Below, one piece after another: positions 31,421 to 41,894 of a stretch of 64,000 nt of DNA. The notes under the pieces are model-generated. The model was not told where the DNA came from, did no database searches, and saw only the letters and a list, made by a program, of their open reading frames with translations. Position numbers and translations under genes: made by a program. Numbering within the stretch: position 1 is the stretch's first letter; every line of letters begins with the position of its first letter. The stretch spans positions 5,457,501 to 5,521,500 of the forward strand of contig NC_021191.1 of NCBI RefSeq assembly GCF_000389965.1, written 5' to 3'. Source of the stretch: Actinoplanes sp. N902-109 (GTDB taxonomy: Bacteria > Actinomycetota > Actinomycetes > Mycobacteriales > Micromonosporaceae).

Positions 31421-32866
31421 ATGCGGCGGCTGCTCGTCCTCGCCCTGGTCGTCACCCTGGCATCCGGCTGCACGGACGACAAGGCCGCACCGCCGCCCCC
31501 GGTCCCCGCCGCACCGGCGGCCGGCAGCGCCGCCCCGGCCGCGCCGCCGCGGGTCGAGACCCGCCGGGTGGACGCCGCCGGCGATCAGCTGACGATGAGC
31601 ATCGGGCCGCTGGTCCGCGCCGGTGACACCGTCTACCTCACCGCCGACACCCGGCTCGACAGCGGCGGTTCCACCCGGCTCAGCCGGCCGTTCTCCGCGA
31701 CCGGCACCACCACGTTCGACGGTGCCCGGCTGGTCGACCCGGTCGGCCGCCGGGTCTACCTGCCCGCCGAGGGCAGCAGGGGATGTGTCTGCTCCAGCCG
31801 GGTGCGCGCCGACCAGGGTGAGACGCAACCGTTGCGCGCGGGCTTCACCGGAGTCCCCGCCGATGTGCACAGCCTGGCCGTGATGCTGCCCTACGCCGGG
31901 GTGTTCGCCGAGGTGCCGATCGTGGCCGGTCCCGCGCCGGACGACCTGGCGACCGGGGACGCGACGTCGTTCGTCGGTGATCTGGCGGCGTACACCGAAC
32001 GGCTCGACGTGGGTCTGCGGACCCGGCAGCGACGCGACGGGGTGGATCTCGACCTCGACACCGATGTGCTGTTCCGGCTCGACAGCGCGCAGCTCACCCC
32101 GCAGGCCGGCAAGACGGTCGCGGCCGCCGTGGACGCCATCGAGGCCGCCGGTCCGGGCCCGTTGACGGTCACCGGGCACACCGACGACACCGGCACCACC
32201 GAGCACAACCAGACGTTGTCGCAGCAGCGGGCCGAGGCGGTCGCCAAGGCGCTCAAGCTCCCGGCGGCCCGCTGGCCGGTGACCGTGGCGGCCAAGGGTG
32301 AGACCCAGCCCGCCGTACCCAACACCGACGCCGCCGCCCGGGCTCGCAACCGCCGGGTGACCATCGCCTTCCGGGGCACTCCCCAGCTCGAGCCCAAGGA
32401 CGTGCCGCTGCCGCGGACCGACGGCGTCCAGGGCAAGGCGGGCGACGGCGTCGACGTGCAACTCCCCCTGCACCGCGGCACCGTCCACTTCACCACCGGC
32501 ACGGCCACCCGGCACGACGCCTTCCTCCAGGTCGATCTCGTCGCCACGGCGGTCGGCGGCAAGGCAACCATCCTCGACTTCCTCGGCCAGGGCGTCTTCA
32601 CGGCGAGGAACGAGTTCGACCCGTACGCGAAGTACGGCGCGGCCGGTGTCCGCCTGCTCGCCGGTGACACGGCCGCCCTCCCGCTGGACTACGAGCGCGA
32701 GCCCGGCGACCACCGCTGCCTCTGCGACCGCCTGCTCAACCAGGCCATCCCCGAGAACAGCAGCCAGACGATCTCGCTGTGGTTCCCGGCCCCGCCGGCC
32801 GGCGCCACCACAGTGACCCTCGACGTCCCCGACAAGCTGCGCCTCACCGGCATACCGATCGCCTGA
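31421..32866 (+). CDS. OmpA-like domain lipoprotein
   Basis: A 481-residue lipoprotein (lipobox LASGC, Cys17) followed by a Pro/Ala linker. A beta-rich first domain spans about 45-205. An OmpA C-terminal-like peptidoglycan-binding domain lies at about 215-325 (DTDVLFRLDSAQLTPQAG, GHTDDTG, ARARNRRVTIAF), and a second beta domain (about 340-480) follows. Similar proteins are common in actinomycetes and have no known reaction; binding the wall from the membrane is inferred. The ATG at 31421 opens the lipoprotein signal. Confidence 0.85.
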   Translation: MRRLLVLALVVTLASGCTDDKAAPPPPVPAAPAAGSAAPAAPPRVETRRVDAAGDQLTMSIGPLVRAGDTVYLTADTRLDSGGSTRLSRPFSATGTTTFDGARLVDPVGRRVYLPAEGSRGCVCSSRVRADQGETQPLRAGFTGVPADVHSLAVMLPYAGVFAEVPIVAGPAPDDLATGDATSFVGDLAAYTERLDVGLRTRQRRDGVDLDLDTDVLFRLDSAQLTPQAGKTVAAAVDAIEAAGPGPLTVTGHTDDTGTTEHNQTLSQQRAEAVAKALKLPAARWPVTVAAKGETQPAVPNTDAAARARNRRVTIAFRGTPQLEPKDVPLPRTDGVQGKAGDGVDVQLPLHRGTVHFTTGTATRHDAFLQVDLVATAVGGKATILDFLGQGVFTARNEFDPYAKYGAAGVRLLAGDTAALPLDYEREPGDHRCLCDRLLNQAIPENSSQTISLWFPAPPAGATTVTLDVPDKLRLTGIPIA

Positions 32867-32892
32867 GCCCGCCGGCCAGCCAATCGGTCGGT

Positions 32893-32910
32893 CTGGGGGA
32901 AATCCCCCAG
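32893..32910. promoter_or_regulatory. Palindrome CTGGGGGAAATCCCCCAG
   Basis: A perfect 7-bp inverted repeat with AAAT between, in the 133-bp gap between the OmpA-like gene and the ABC/kinase operon. About 45 bp on, TAGCGT at 32955 can serve as -10. I read it as the likely site for the operon's own LuxR-type response regulator; as a weak terminator hairpin it is also possible. Confidence 0.5.
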
Positions 32911-32999
32911 CTGAAGACGGCGGTCAGCCGGATCCCGGGTCGTCCTGCGGATGCCTAGCGTCATGGGCACACAGGCGGTGCCGACGAAGGAGGGCCAGG

Positions 33000-33740
33000 G
33001 TGATCGAGGTCAGCGGGCTGACAAGGCGATATGGACCGACGGTGGCGGTGGAGGGGCTGACGTTCGCCGTACGGCCCGGGTGCGTCACCGGGTTTCTCGG
33101 TCCGAACGGGTCGGGCAAGTCGACCACGATGCGGCTGATCCTGGGGCTGGATCGCGCGGACGCCGGAGATGCTCGCATCGGGGGCCGGCGTTACCGCGAG
33201 TTGCGGTGGCCGTTGCGGGAGGTCGGCGCCATGCTCGAAGCCCGGGCCTTCCATCCGGGCCGCAGCGCCCGCAGTCATCTGGCCGCGCTGGCGGCCGGCA
33301 ACGCGATCGCGCGGTCCCGGGTCGACGAGGTGCTCGACCTGGTCGGGCTGGGCGGGGTGGCGGGGCGACGGGCGGGCACGTTCTCGCTCGGGATGGGGCA
33401 ACGGCTGGGGGTGGCCGCCGCCCTGCTGGGCGATCCGGGGGTGCTGATGCTGGACGAACCGGTGAACGGGCTGGATCCCGGGGGCGTGCGCTGGATCCGG
33501 GAGCTGCTCGGGACGCTGGCCCGGGAGGGGCGCACGGTCTTCGTCTCCAGCCATCTGATCAGCGAGATGGCGGTGACGGCCGAGCGGCTGGTGGTGATCG
33601 GGAGTGGCCGGTTGCTCGCGGACACCACCGTCGCGGAGTTGTCCGCCGGGGCGGGGTCGCTGGAGGACGCCTTCTTCGAGCTGACAAGCGCGGCGAGCGC
33701 GGCGAGCGCGGCGAGCGACTATCGCGGGGTGAGGTCATGA
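33000..33740 (+). CDS. ABC-2-type exporter ATPase
   Basis: A 246-residue ATP-binding subunit. Walker A GPNGSGKST near residue 37-45, a divergent signature SLGMGQRL near 131-138, and Walker B VLMLDEP with NGLDP follow. The C-terminus ends with a short SAASAAS tract made by 9-bp repeats. It starts with GTG. It is coupled to the permease (ATGA overlap), and with the kinase and regulator forms a four-gene operon of the kind that senses and pumps cell-wall-active peptides; that function is inferred. Confidence 0.93.
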   Translation: MIEVSGLTRRYGPTVAVEGLTFAVRPGCVTGFLGPNGSGKSTTMRLILGLDRADAGDARIGGRRYRELRWPLREVGAMLEARAFHPGRSARSHLAALAAGNAIARSRVDEVLDLVGLGGVAGRRAGTFSLGMGQRLGVAAALLGDPGVLMLDEPVNGLDPGGVRWIRELLGTLAREGRTVFVSSHLISEMAVTAERLVVIGSGRLLADTTVAELSAGAGSLEDAFFELTSAASAASAASDYRGVRS

Positions 33741-34513
33741 GCGGTGGCCGGTACGGGCTGGCCCAGGCCGCCCGGATGGAGTGGATCAAACTGCGGAGTC
33801 TGCGCTCCACCTGGTGGACGCTGGCCGGCACCGCCGCGGGCACCGTCGGCATCGCCGTCGCGGTGGGGCTGAACAGCCGCGATGCCGCCGCCGACGTGAC
33901 CAACAACGCGCTGGCCGGGGTGGTACCGGGGCTGCTGCTGGCGGGCGTGCTCGGCGTGCTGACCATGACCGGTGAGTACACCTCCGGGACGATCCGGGCC
34001 ACGCTCGCCGTCGTCCCGCGGCGCTCGCTGGTGCTGGCGGCGAAGGCGGTGGTGTTCGGGACGATGGCCCTGGTCGCCGGGGAGGCCGCGGCGTTCGCCG
34101 CCTTCTTCGCCGCCACCGGCACGCTGCGGTCCGGCGTCCCGGCCCCCACGCTGGAGGAACCGGGGGTGCTGCGGGCGGTGCTGCTGTCCGGGGCTGCCTC
34201 CTGCCTGATCGGCCTGCTCGGGCTGGGCCTGGGTGCCGTCATCCGGCACAGCGCGGCCGCGGTCGGGGTGCTGGTGGCCGGGGTCTACGTGGGTGTGCAG
34301 GCCGTCGGCCTCCTGGCGCACAGCGTAGCGGCGTACATGCCGATCCTGATCGTGGCGAACTCGCTGAGCACCACCGAGCCGGTCACCTGCGGCAGCGGGG
34401 CGGCGTCCTGCCCGGACTTCCTGCCCGCCTGGGCCGGGCTCGGGATGCTGGCGCTGTACGCCGGGATCGCGCTGGTCTGCGGCGGGTGGCTGCTGGCCCG
34501 CCGGGATGCCTGA
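33737..34513 (+). CDS. ABC-2-type exporter permease
   Basis: A 258-residue membrane protein with about six hydrophobic segments (near 25-45, 55-75, 100-120, 145-170, 178-200 and 235-255). It begins with the RMEWIKLRSLRSTWW amphipathic helix of ABC-2 permeases and has GEYTSGTIRATLA between the second and third segments. Its ATG overlaps the ATPase stop; its end overlaps the kinase start. The transported molecule is unknown. Confidence 0.9.
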   Translation: MSGGRYGLAQAARMEWIKLRSLRSTWWTLAGTAAGTVGIAVAVGLNSRDAAADVTNNALAGVVPGLLLAGVLGVLTMTGEYTSGTIRATLAVVPRRSLVLAAKAVVFGTMALVAGEAAAFAAFFAATGTLRSGVPAPTLEEPGVLRAVLLSGAASCLIGLLGLGLGAVIRHSAAAVGVLVAGVYVGVQAVGLLAHSVAAYMPILIVANSLSTTEPVTCGSGAASCPDFLPAWAGLGMLALYAGIALVCGGWLLARRDA

Positions 34514-35909
34514 GCGGGAGAATGCCGGCATGGGGGTGCTGAGCATGCCGGTCGCGGACCCGGCCGGCCGGACGCGCGGCGCGGGCCGGTGGCCGGACGC
34601 ACTCCGGCGGCGGCTCCGCGAGCTGGTGTTCTGCCTGGCCGGGGTGCCGTTCCTGGTGCTCAGCCCGCCGGTGCTGTTCGTCCTTGCGGTCGACCTCGGC
34701 TGGCTGGCGGCCCATGGCGCTCGGGGTAACCCGTCCGGGCCCGGGGTGGTCGTCGGGGGCGTCGCGCTGGTGCTGCTGCTCGTGCTGGCGGTGGCGACGG
34801 GGGCGGCCCGCGGGCTCGGCTCGCTGCAGCGGCGGCTGGCGGCCCGGCTGCTCGGCCTGCGGGTCCCGGCGCCCCCGCCGGCCCGCAACCACCCTCGCCG
34901 GCCCGGTCCGGGCGACGCCGCGGGCTGGCGGGTGGTGGTCTACCAGGTCGCCAAGCTGCCGGTCGGGCTGATCCAGCTGTACGCCGCGTTCTTCTGGATC
35001 GGCGGGCTGGTCAACCTGGGCTACCCGCTCTGGTGGGGAGCGTTCCGCAACCACCCGGCGGGCACCACGCTGAGCCCGCTGCCGGTGTTCACGCCGCTGG
35101 GGCTGTTCGGGGAGGGTACGTTCCACGTCGCCACGCGCCCGGGCACGTTCGCCGCCGCCGGGGCCGGGGCCGCGATGCTGCTGGTTGCGCCGTGGATCAC
35201 CCGGGCGATCACCGCACTGGACGGATGGCTGATCCGGCGGCTGCTCGGGCCGGGCCGGCTGGCGCAGCGGGTGCACGACCTGGAGCTGCGCCGGGCGCTG
35301 GCGGTGGACGACGCGGCCGCTCTGCTCCGGCGGCTGGAACGCGATCTGCACGACGGCGCGCAGATCCGGCTGGCCACGCTCGCGCTGAACCTCGGCATGG
35401 CCCGCGCGAAGCTCGGCGACCACGGCGAGGTCCCGGACCCGGCGGCGGCCCGCGAGCTGGTCGACGCGGCGCTGCGGGGAGCCAAGGACGCCCTGGTGGA
35501 GTTGCGTGGGCTGGTGCGGGGCATCCACCCGCCGGTGCTGGACAACGGGCTGGCCGACGCCCTCGCCTCGCTGGCCGCCGACCGCGCGATCCCGGTCGAG
35601 CTGACGGTCGACATCCCGGTGCGGCCCACGCCCGCGATCGAGAGCATCGCCTATTTCTGCGCGGCCGAGCTGCTGGCCAACGCAGCCAAGCACAGCCTCG
35701 CCGACCGGCTCACCGTGCGGGCGGCCGGGCAGCACGACCTGCTCCGGCTGAGCGTGACCGACAACGGCAGGGGCGGCGCCGACCCGGCCCGCGGCACCGG
35801 CCTGGCCGGGCTGGCGCAGCGGGTCGCCGTGGTCGACGGCCGGATCGGCATCGCCAGCCCGGCCGGCGGCCCGACCGAGATCACCGTCGACCTCCCGCTG
35901 CACGCATGA
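34506..35909 (+). CDS. Membrane sensor histidine kinase, HisKA_3 type
   Basis: A 467-residue kinase. Four hydrophobic segments at about 40-65, 78-100, 148-170 and 210-235 form the sensor part. The dimerisation domain carries the phospho-acceptor His in LERDLHDGAQIRL near residue 281, followed by the catalytic HATPase domain (ELLANAAKHS, VTDNGRGG). The start may be 34506 or an ATG at 34530. It sits in the ABC operon and probably phosphorylates the next gene's product. Confidence 0.92.
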   Translation: MPERENAGMGVLSMPVADPAGRTRGAGRWPDALRRRLRELVFCLAGVPFLVLSPPVLFVLAVDLGWLAAHGARGNPSGPGVVVGGVALVLLLVLAVATGAARGLGSLQRRLAARLLGLRVPAPPPARNHPRRPGPGDAAGWRVVVYQVAKLPVGLIQLYAAFFWIGGLVNLGYPLWWGAFRNHPAGTTLSPLPVFTPLGLFGEGTFHVATRPGTFAAAGAGAAMLLVAPWITRAITALDGWLIRRLLGPGRLAQRVHDLELRRALAVDDAAALLRRLERDLHDGAQIRLATLALNLGMARAKLGDHGEVPDPAAARELVDAALRGAKDALVELRGLVRGIHPPVLDNGLADALASLAADRAIPVELTVDIPVRPTPAIESIAYFCAAELLANAAKHSLADRLTVRAAGQHDLLRLSVTDNGRGGADPARGTGLAGLAQRVAVVDGRIGIASPAGGPTEITVDLPLHA

Positions 35910-36556
35910 GCGTACGCATCGTGATCGCCGAGGACGCGGCGCTGTTCCGGGCCGGGCTGACCCGGCTGGTCGAGGACCGCGGGCATCGGGTGTGCGCCGC
36001 GGTGGCCGACGGCGAGGGGCTGCTGGCCGCGGTGGCCGAGCACCGGCCCGACGTCGTGGTGGCCGACATCCGGATGCCGCCGACGCACACCGACGAGGGG
36101 CTGCGGGCCGCGCTGGAGATCCGCGACCGGCATCCCGGCACCGGGGTGCTGGTGCTGTCGCAGTACATCGAGACCCGGTACACCGCCCAGCTGCTGGCGG
36201 GCAACGCGGCGGGCGTCGGCTACCTGCTCAAGGAGCGGGTGGCCGACGTCGCCGAGTTCGCCGCCGGGCTGGAGCGGGTGGCCGCGGGTGGCACCGCGCT
36301 CGACCCCGAGGTGGTCGGGCGGTTGCTGCGGGCCGGCCGGCACGCCGACGGGCTGGCCGCGCTCACCGCCCGGGAGCGCGACGTGCTGGCGCTGATGGCG
36401 GAGGGCCGGTCCAACGCCGGCATCGCCGCGGCCCTGGTGGTCACCGCCGGGACGGTGGAGAAGCACGTCGCGAGCATCTTCGACAAGGTCGGGCTGCCGC
36501 CGGCCGAGGCCGACAACCGCCGCGTCCTCGCCGTGCTGCGCTATCTGAGCTCGTAG
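35906..36556 (+). CDS. LuxR/NarL-type response regulator
   Basis: A 216-residue regulator: receiver with phospho-acceptor Asp54 (VVVADIRMPPTHTDEG) and Lys in YLLKERV; LuxR helix-turn-helix at about 150-205 (LTARERDVLALMAEGRSNAGIA). It overlaps the kinase stop (ATGA). Its last 16 bp overlap the end of iolG on the other strand, so there is no terminator between them. It probably controls the preceding ABC genes. Confidence 0.93.
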   Translation: MSVRIVIAEDAALFRAGLTRLVEDRGHRVCAAVADGEGLLAAVAEHRPDVVVADIRMPPTHTDEGLRAALEIRDRHPGTGVLVLSQYIETRYTAQLLAGNAAGVGYLLKERVADVAEFAAGLERVAAGGTALDPEVVGRLLRAGRHADGLAALTARERDVLALMAEGRSNAGIAAALVVTAGTVEKHVASIFDKVGLPPAEADNRRVLAVLRYLSS

Positions 36557-37542
36557 AGCGGGGGTCGCTCGGGCAGGCTGACCGTGACCCGTTCGCCGGT
36601 GCGCAGGGCAGCCACCGCGGCGTCGGACACCACCGCGGCCGCGTAGCCGTCCCAGGCGCTCGGCCCGGTCGGGTCGAACGGCGTGTCGATCCACTCCTGC
36701 AGCTCGATGTCGTACGCCCGGGCGAAGCGTTCCCGCCAGTCCAGTGCGACCGGGCTGCTCACCTGCCCACCGGCGCGCACCACCACGGGCACCGGGGAGC
36801 TGAGCGACGCGGTGCCGTTCTCCCCGACCACCTCGCCCCGGATGTCGTACCCGTAGCGGATGTTGACCGAGAGCTCGACGTCGACCAGCGCACCCCCGGC
36901 CATCTCGAGGATCAGCAGCAGCGGGTCCTGCAGGTCGCCGCCGTTGCGGTTGCGGCGTGGCTTGAGCACCTGGGCCGCGCTGATCTCGTCGTCGAACATC
37001 CAGCGCACCATGTCGATCTCGTGCACCGCGGTGTCGGTGATGATGCTTTCCTTCTCGTAGAAGCCGGGCACGCCCGCGTTGCGGTGGGCGCAGTGCATCA
37101 TCAGCGGGTCGCCGAGCTCGCCGCCGTCCACCGCCGCCTTGAGAGCCCGGTAGGCCGGGTCGTAGCGGCGCATGTAGCCGACCTGCACCAGCCGGCGGCC
37201 GCGGGCTACCTCAGCGTCGACGATGCGCCGGCAGGCTTCCTCGGTGGTGGCCAGCGGCTTCTCGCAGAAGACGGGCTTGCCCACGGCGATGGCCGCCAGC
37301 ACGTACTGCTCGTGGGTGGGTCCCCAGGAGCAGACGACCACCGCGTCCACCCGCGGGTCGGCGACGAGTTCCTCGCCGGTGAGGTGGACGGTGGCGCCCG
37401 GCAGCCCGTCGGCCACCCGTTTGGCCAGGTCCACGTCCACGTCGCTGACCGCGGTGACGGTCGCCCCGGCCAGCACCCGGGTCATCCGGCGCAGGTGGTC
37501 CTGCCCGATCATGCCGGTGCCGATCACGCCTACCCGCAGCAT
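36541..37542 (-). CDS. iolG: Inositol 2-dehydrogenase (Gfo/Idh/MocA family)
   Basis: A 333-residue NAD-dependent dehydrogenase. The Rossmann motif GVIGTGMIGQDH opens the protein; CEKPLA (catalytic Lys) lies near 95, and the DTAVHEIDMVRW helix near 175 supplies the family's Asp and His. It oxidises myo-inositol at C2 to scyllo-inosose, the first catabolic step. It is the last gene of the iol operon, 1 bp after the ATPase stop. Family alternatives exist (related sugar dehydrogenases), but the operon favours inositol. Confidence 0.9.
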   Translation of the reverse strand: MLRVGVIGTGMIGQDHLRRMTRVLAGATVTAVSDVDVDLAKRVADGLPGATVHLTGEELVADPRVDAVVVCSWGPTHEQYVLAAIAVGKPVFCEKPLATTEEACRRIVDAEVARGRRLVQVGYMRRYDPAYRALKAAVDGGELGDPLMMHCAHRNAGVPGFYEKESIITDTAVHEIDMVRWMFDDEISAAQVLKPRRNRNGGDLQDPLLLILEMAGGALVDVELSVNIRYGYDIRGEVVGENGTASLSSPVPVVVRAGGQVSSPVALDWRERFARAYDIELQEWIDTPFDPTGPSAWDGYAAAVVSDAAVAALRTGERVTVSLPERPPLYELR

Positions 37543-37543
37543 G

Positions 37544-38314
37544 TCAGCGCCCCAGCTCGTGGGACAGCTCGGCGAGCTCGTCGCCGCCGGCCATCTGGGC
37601 GGTGAGCTCGTCGAGGGTGACCTCGGTGCGGTTGCGGTCGAGCACGGCGGCTCCCAGTTTGAGGATGATGAAGTGGTCGCCGACCAGGTAGGCGTGGTGC
37701 GGGTTGTGGGTGATGAACACGACGCCGAGCCCGGCGTCGCGGGCGCGGGCGACGTACCGCAGCACCACGCCGGACTGCTTGACGCCGAGCGCGGCGGTCG
37801 GCTCGTCGAGGATCAGCACCCGGGCGCCGAAGTAGACGGCCCGGGCGATGGCCACGCACTGCCGCTGACCGCCGGAGAGGGTCCCGATGGGCTGGTTGAT
37901 GTCGTTGACGACGATGCCCATCTTGCGGAGTTCCTCGTCGGCGATCCGCCGCATGTCCTTGATCCGCAGGCCGGCCAGCGGGTACTTGCCCGAGGTGAGC
38001 TCGGCGCCGAGGAAGAAGTTGCGCCAGACCTCCATCAGCGGCACCACGGCCAGATCCTGGTAGACCGTGGCGATGCCGTGGTCGAGCGCCTCGCGCGGCG
38101 ACGAGAAGGTCACCGGCCTGCCGTCGACGGTGAGCGTGCCCGTGGTGTGCGGGTGCAGCCCCGACATGATCTTGATCAGCGTGGACTTGCCGGCCCCGTT
38201 GTCGCCGAGCACGCAGGTGACCTCGCCCGCCTTGACGCTGAGGCCGACGTCGCGCAGGGCGCTGACCGCGCCGTACGACTTGCCGACGCCGGTCATCTCG
38301 ATGAGCGTCGTCAT
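37544..38314 (-). CDS. Sugar-type ABC transporter ATPase (inositol)
   Basis: A 256-residue ATPase with a single nucleotide-binding domain: Walker A GDNGAGKST, signature LSGGQRQ, Walker B VLILDEPTAAL. Most sugar ABC systems of this class (Rbs-like) use a roughly 500-residue ATPase with two domains; here one domain must dimerise. Its ATG overlaps the permease stop. The role in inositol uptake is inferred from the operon. Confidence 0.9.
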   Translation of the reverse strand: MTTLIEMTGVGKSYGAVSALRDVGLSVKAGEVTCVLGDNGAGKSTLIKIMSGLHPHTTGTLTVDGRPVTFSSPREALDHGIATVYQDLAVVPLMEVWRNFFLGAELTSGKYPLAGLRIKDMRRIADEELRKMGIVVNDINQPIGTLSGGQRQCVAIARAVYFGARVLILDEPTAALGVKQSGVVLRYVARARDAGLGVVFITHNPHHAYLVGDHFIILKLGAAVLDRNRTEVTLDELTAQMAGGDELAELSHELGR

Positions 38315-39381
38315 GCCGTCCTCCGGGCCGTGGCCATCCGCTTGACGTACAGGTTGACCAGCACCGCGAGCAGCAGCATCACGCCGAGGAAGGCCTTGAA
38401 CCAGTTGGGGTCCCAACCGGCGTAGACGATGCCCAGGTTGGTCATGCCGAAGATGAACGCGCCGATCGCCACCCCCGCGGCGTTGCCGAAGCCACCGGTC
38501 AGCAGGGTGCCGCCGACCACCGCGGCGATGATGTAGAGAAACTCGTTGCCCACGCCGTTGCCGGCCTGCAGCGTGTTGAACCGGAACAGGGTGTGCATCC
38601 CGACGAACCAGCCGAGGAACGACACCGCCATGAACAACCCGATTTTGGTACGGACCACCGGCACACCCACCGCCCGCGCGCTCTCCGGCGAGCCGCCCAC
38701 CGCGTAGATCCAGTTGCCGGACCGGGCCCGCTGCAGGATCCAGGTGGCCAGGGCGACGAACAGCAGCCACCACAGCACGGTGATCCACACGGTGACCGGG
38801 CCGAGCCCGAAGTTCGACGAGAAGACCGCGCCCAGCGAGGAGAACCCGGCGATCTGGCTGATGTCGGGGCTGGTCACCGAGTTGGTCACCAGCTTGGTCA
38901 CGCCCAGGTTGGCGCCCTGGAGCACGAAGAACGTGCCCAGCGTGATCAGGAAGCTGGGAATGCCGGTGCGCATCACCAGCCAGCCGTTGAGAAAGCCGAC
39001 GGCCAGACAGAAGATCAGCGACAGCAGCGCGCCGACCCACAGGTTGACCCCGAACCACCAGCTGAACATCGAGGTGACCAGCCCGGCGCTGGTGGTGATG
39101 ACGCCGGCGGACAGGTCGAACTCGCCGCCGATCATCAGCAGCCCCACCCCGACGGCCACGATGCCGATCGTCGAGGCCTGGTAGAGCACCGTGAAGAACG
39201 ACTCCATCGAACGGAACGCGGGCGCCGCCACCAGGAAGAACAGAAAGATCACCAGGGCGGCCACCAGCGCGCCGACCTCGGGGCGCAGCAGCAACCGGTT
39301 GCCGAGCCCCGGGCGGCGGGACGCGGCCGGGGTCTCCGGGGCTGCCGGGGCCGGCCGCGCCGCTTGCACGTCGTGACTCAT
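38311..39381 (-). CDS. Sugar-type ABC transporter permease (inositol)
   Basis: A 356-residue RbsC-like permease with about nine to ten hydrophobic segments after a short Pro/Ala-rich cytoplasmic start. GEFDLSAG near residue 85 and GGTLLTGGFGNAAGVAIGAF near 285 are the family's conserved EAA-like and helix segments. It is coupled to the binding protein and ATPase by ATGA overlaps. Confidence 0.92.
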   Translation of the reverse strand: MSHDVQAARPAPAAPETPAASRRPGLGNRLLLRPEVGALVAALVIFLFFLVAAPAFRSMESFFTVLYQASTIGIVAVGVGLLMIGGEFDLSAGVITTSAGLVTSMFSWWFGVNLWVGALLSLIFCLAVGFLNGWLVMRTGIPSFLITLGTFFVLQGANLGVTKLVTNSVTSPDISQIAGFSSLGAVFSSNFGLGPVTVWITVLWWLLFVALATWILQRARSGNWIYAVGGSPESARAVGVPVVRTKIGLFMAVSFLGWFVGMHTLFRFNTLQAGNGVGNEFLYIIAAVVGGTLLTGGFGNAAGVAIGAFIFGMTNLGIVYAGWDPNWFKAFLGVMLLLAVLVNLYVKRMATARRTA

Positions 39382-40370
39382 CGGGTGTTGTTCTTGGTGA
39401 ACGGCAGGATCTTCGCGATGTTGGACTTGTCGACGAACGAGGGGCCGGTCAGCACCGGGCGCCCGCCGCCGATGTCGTTGCCGTTCTTCAGGTACAGGTA
39501 CAGCGAGCTGACCGCGAGGTAACCCTGCGCATACGGCTGCTGGTCGACCGAGAACTCGATCTTGCCGTCCTGGACGTTCTGCGCGACCTGGGTGTCCAGG
39601 TCGAACGTGGCGACCTTGGCCGAGCTGCCGGCCTGCTCCTGGGCCTTGAGGGTGTCCTGAGCGACCTGCGAGTTCAGCGTCATGATGTAGTCGATCGACT
39701 TGTCCTGGGCCAGCTTGGCCTGGATGGTCGAGGTGACCGCGGCGTCGTCGGCACCGTTGACCTGGATGTTCTCGGTGCCGGGCACCTTGCTCTTGAGCCC
39801 GGCGCAGCGGGCCTCCAGCGACACCGAACCCTGCTGGTGGATCACGCACAACGGGTGCTTGGCCCCGCCGGCGGCGATCCGCTCACCGGCCGACTGCCCG
39901 GCCAGGGTCTCGTCGGAGCCGAAGTACATCAGCGCACCGAGCTGCTTGTACTGGTCGATGCCGGCGTTCAGCCCGACCACCGGGATCTTCGCGTCGGTGG
40001 CCGTCTTGACCGCCCCGGCCAGCGCGTTCGGCGTGACCAGCGTGGTGGCGATGCCGCTGACCTTGGAATCGACCGCGTTCTGGATCAGCACCGCCTGCTT
40101 CGAGGCGTCCGGGTCGTTGGAGTACTTGAGCGTGACGCCCTCGTCCTTGGCGGCCTGCTCGGCGCCGGCGCGCACCTTGTCCCAGAAGGCGTCACCCGGC
40201 GTCTCGTGGGTCACGAACGCGATCGTGTAGCCGGAGGACCCCGCCGCGTTACCACCGCCGCCCTGCTCGCTGTCCTCACCCTTGTCCCGGCCGCCCCCGC
40301 TGCACGCGGTCGCGCCCAGGGCCACCAGCGCCGCGATGGCGACGATCCGGCCACCTCGTATGAAAGTCAT
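39378..40370 (-). CDS. Periplasmic-type sugar-binding lipoprotein (inositol)
   Basis: A 330-residue solute-binding protein. The lipobox GATAC anchors it to the outside of the membrane, followed by a Gly/Ser linker. The binding fold is RbsB-like (TIAFVTHETPGDAFWDKVRAGAEQAAKDEGV at the start). The ATG at 40370 has GGAGG upstream. It precedes the permease and ATPase in the iol operon. The ligand is probably myo-inositol, by context. Confidence 0.9.
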   Translation of the reverse strand: MTFIRGGRIVAIAALVALGATACSGGGRDKGEDSEQGGGGNAAGSSGYTIAFVTHETPGDAFWDKVRAGAEQAAKDEGVTLKYSNDPDASKQAVLIQNAVDSKVSGIATTLVTPNALAGAVKTATDAKIPVVGLNAGIDQYKQLGALMYFGSDETLAGQSAGERIAAGGAKHPLCVIHQQGSVSLEARCAGLKSKVPGTENIQVNGADDAAVTSTIQAKLAQDKSIDYIMTLNSQVAQDTLKAQEQAGSSAKVATFDLDTQVAQNVQDGKIEFSVDQQPYAQGYLAVSSLYLYLKNGNDIGGGRPVLTGPSFVDKSNIAKILPFTKNNTR

Positions 40371-40385
40371 TCGTGCCTCCACTGA

Positions 40386-41882
<1,497 letters not shown>

Positions 41883-41894
41883 GACAAACCCCTC

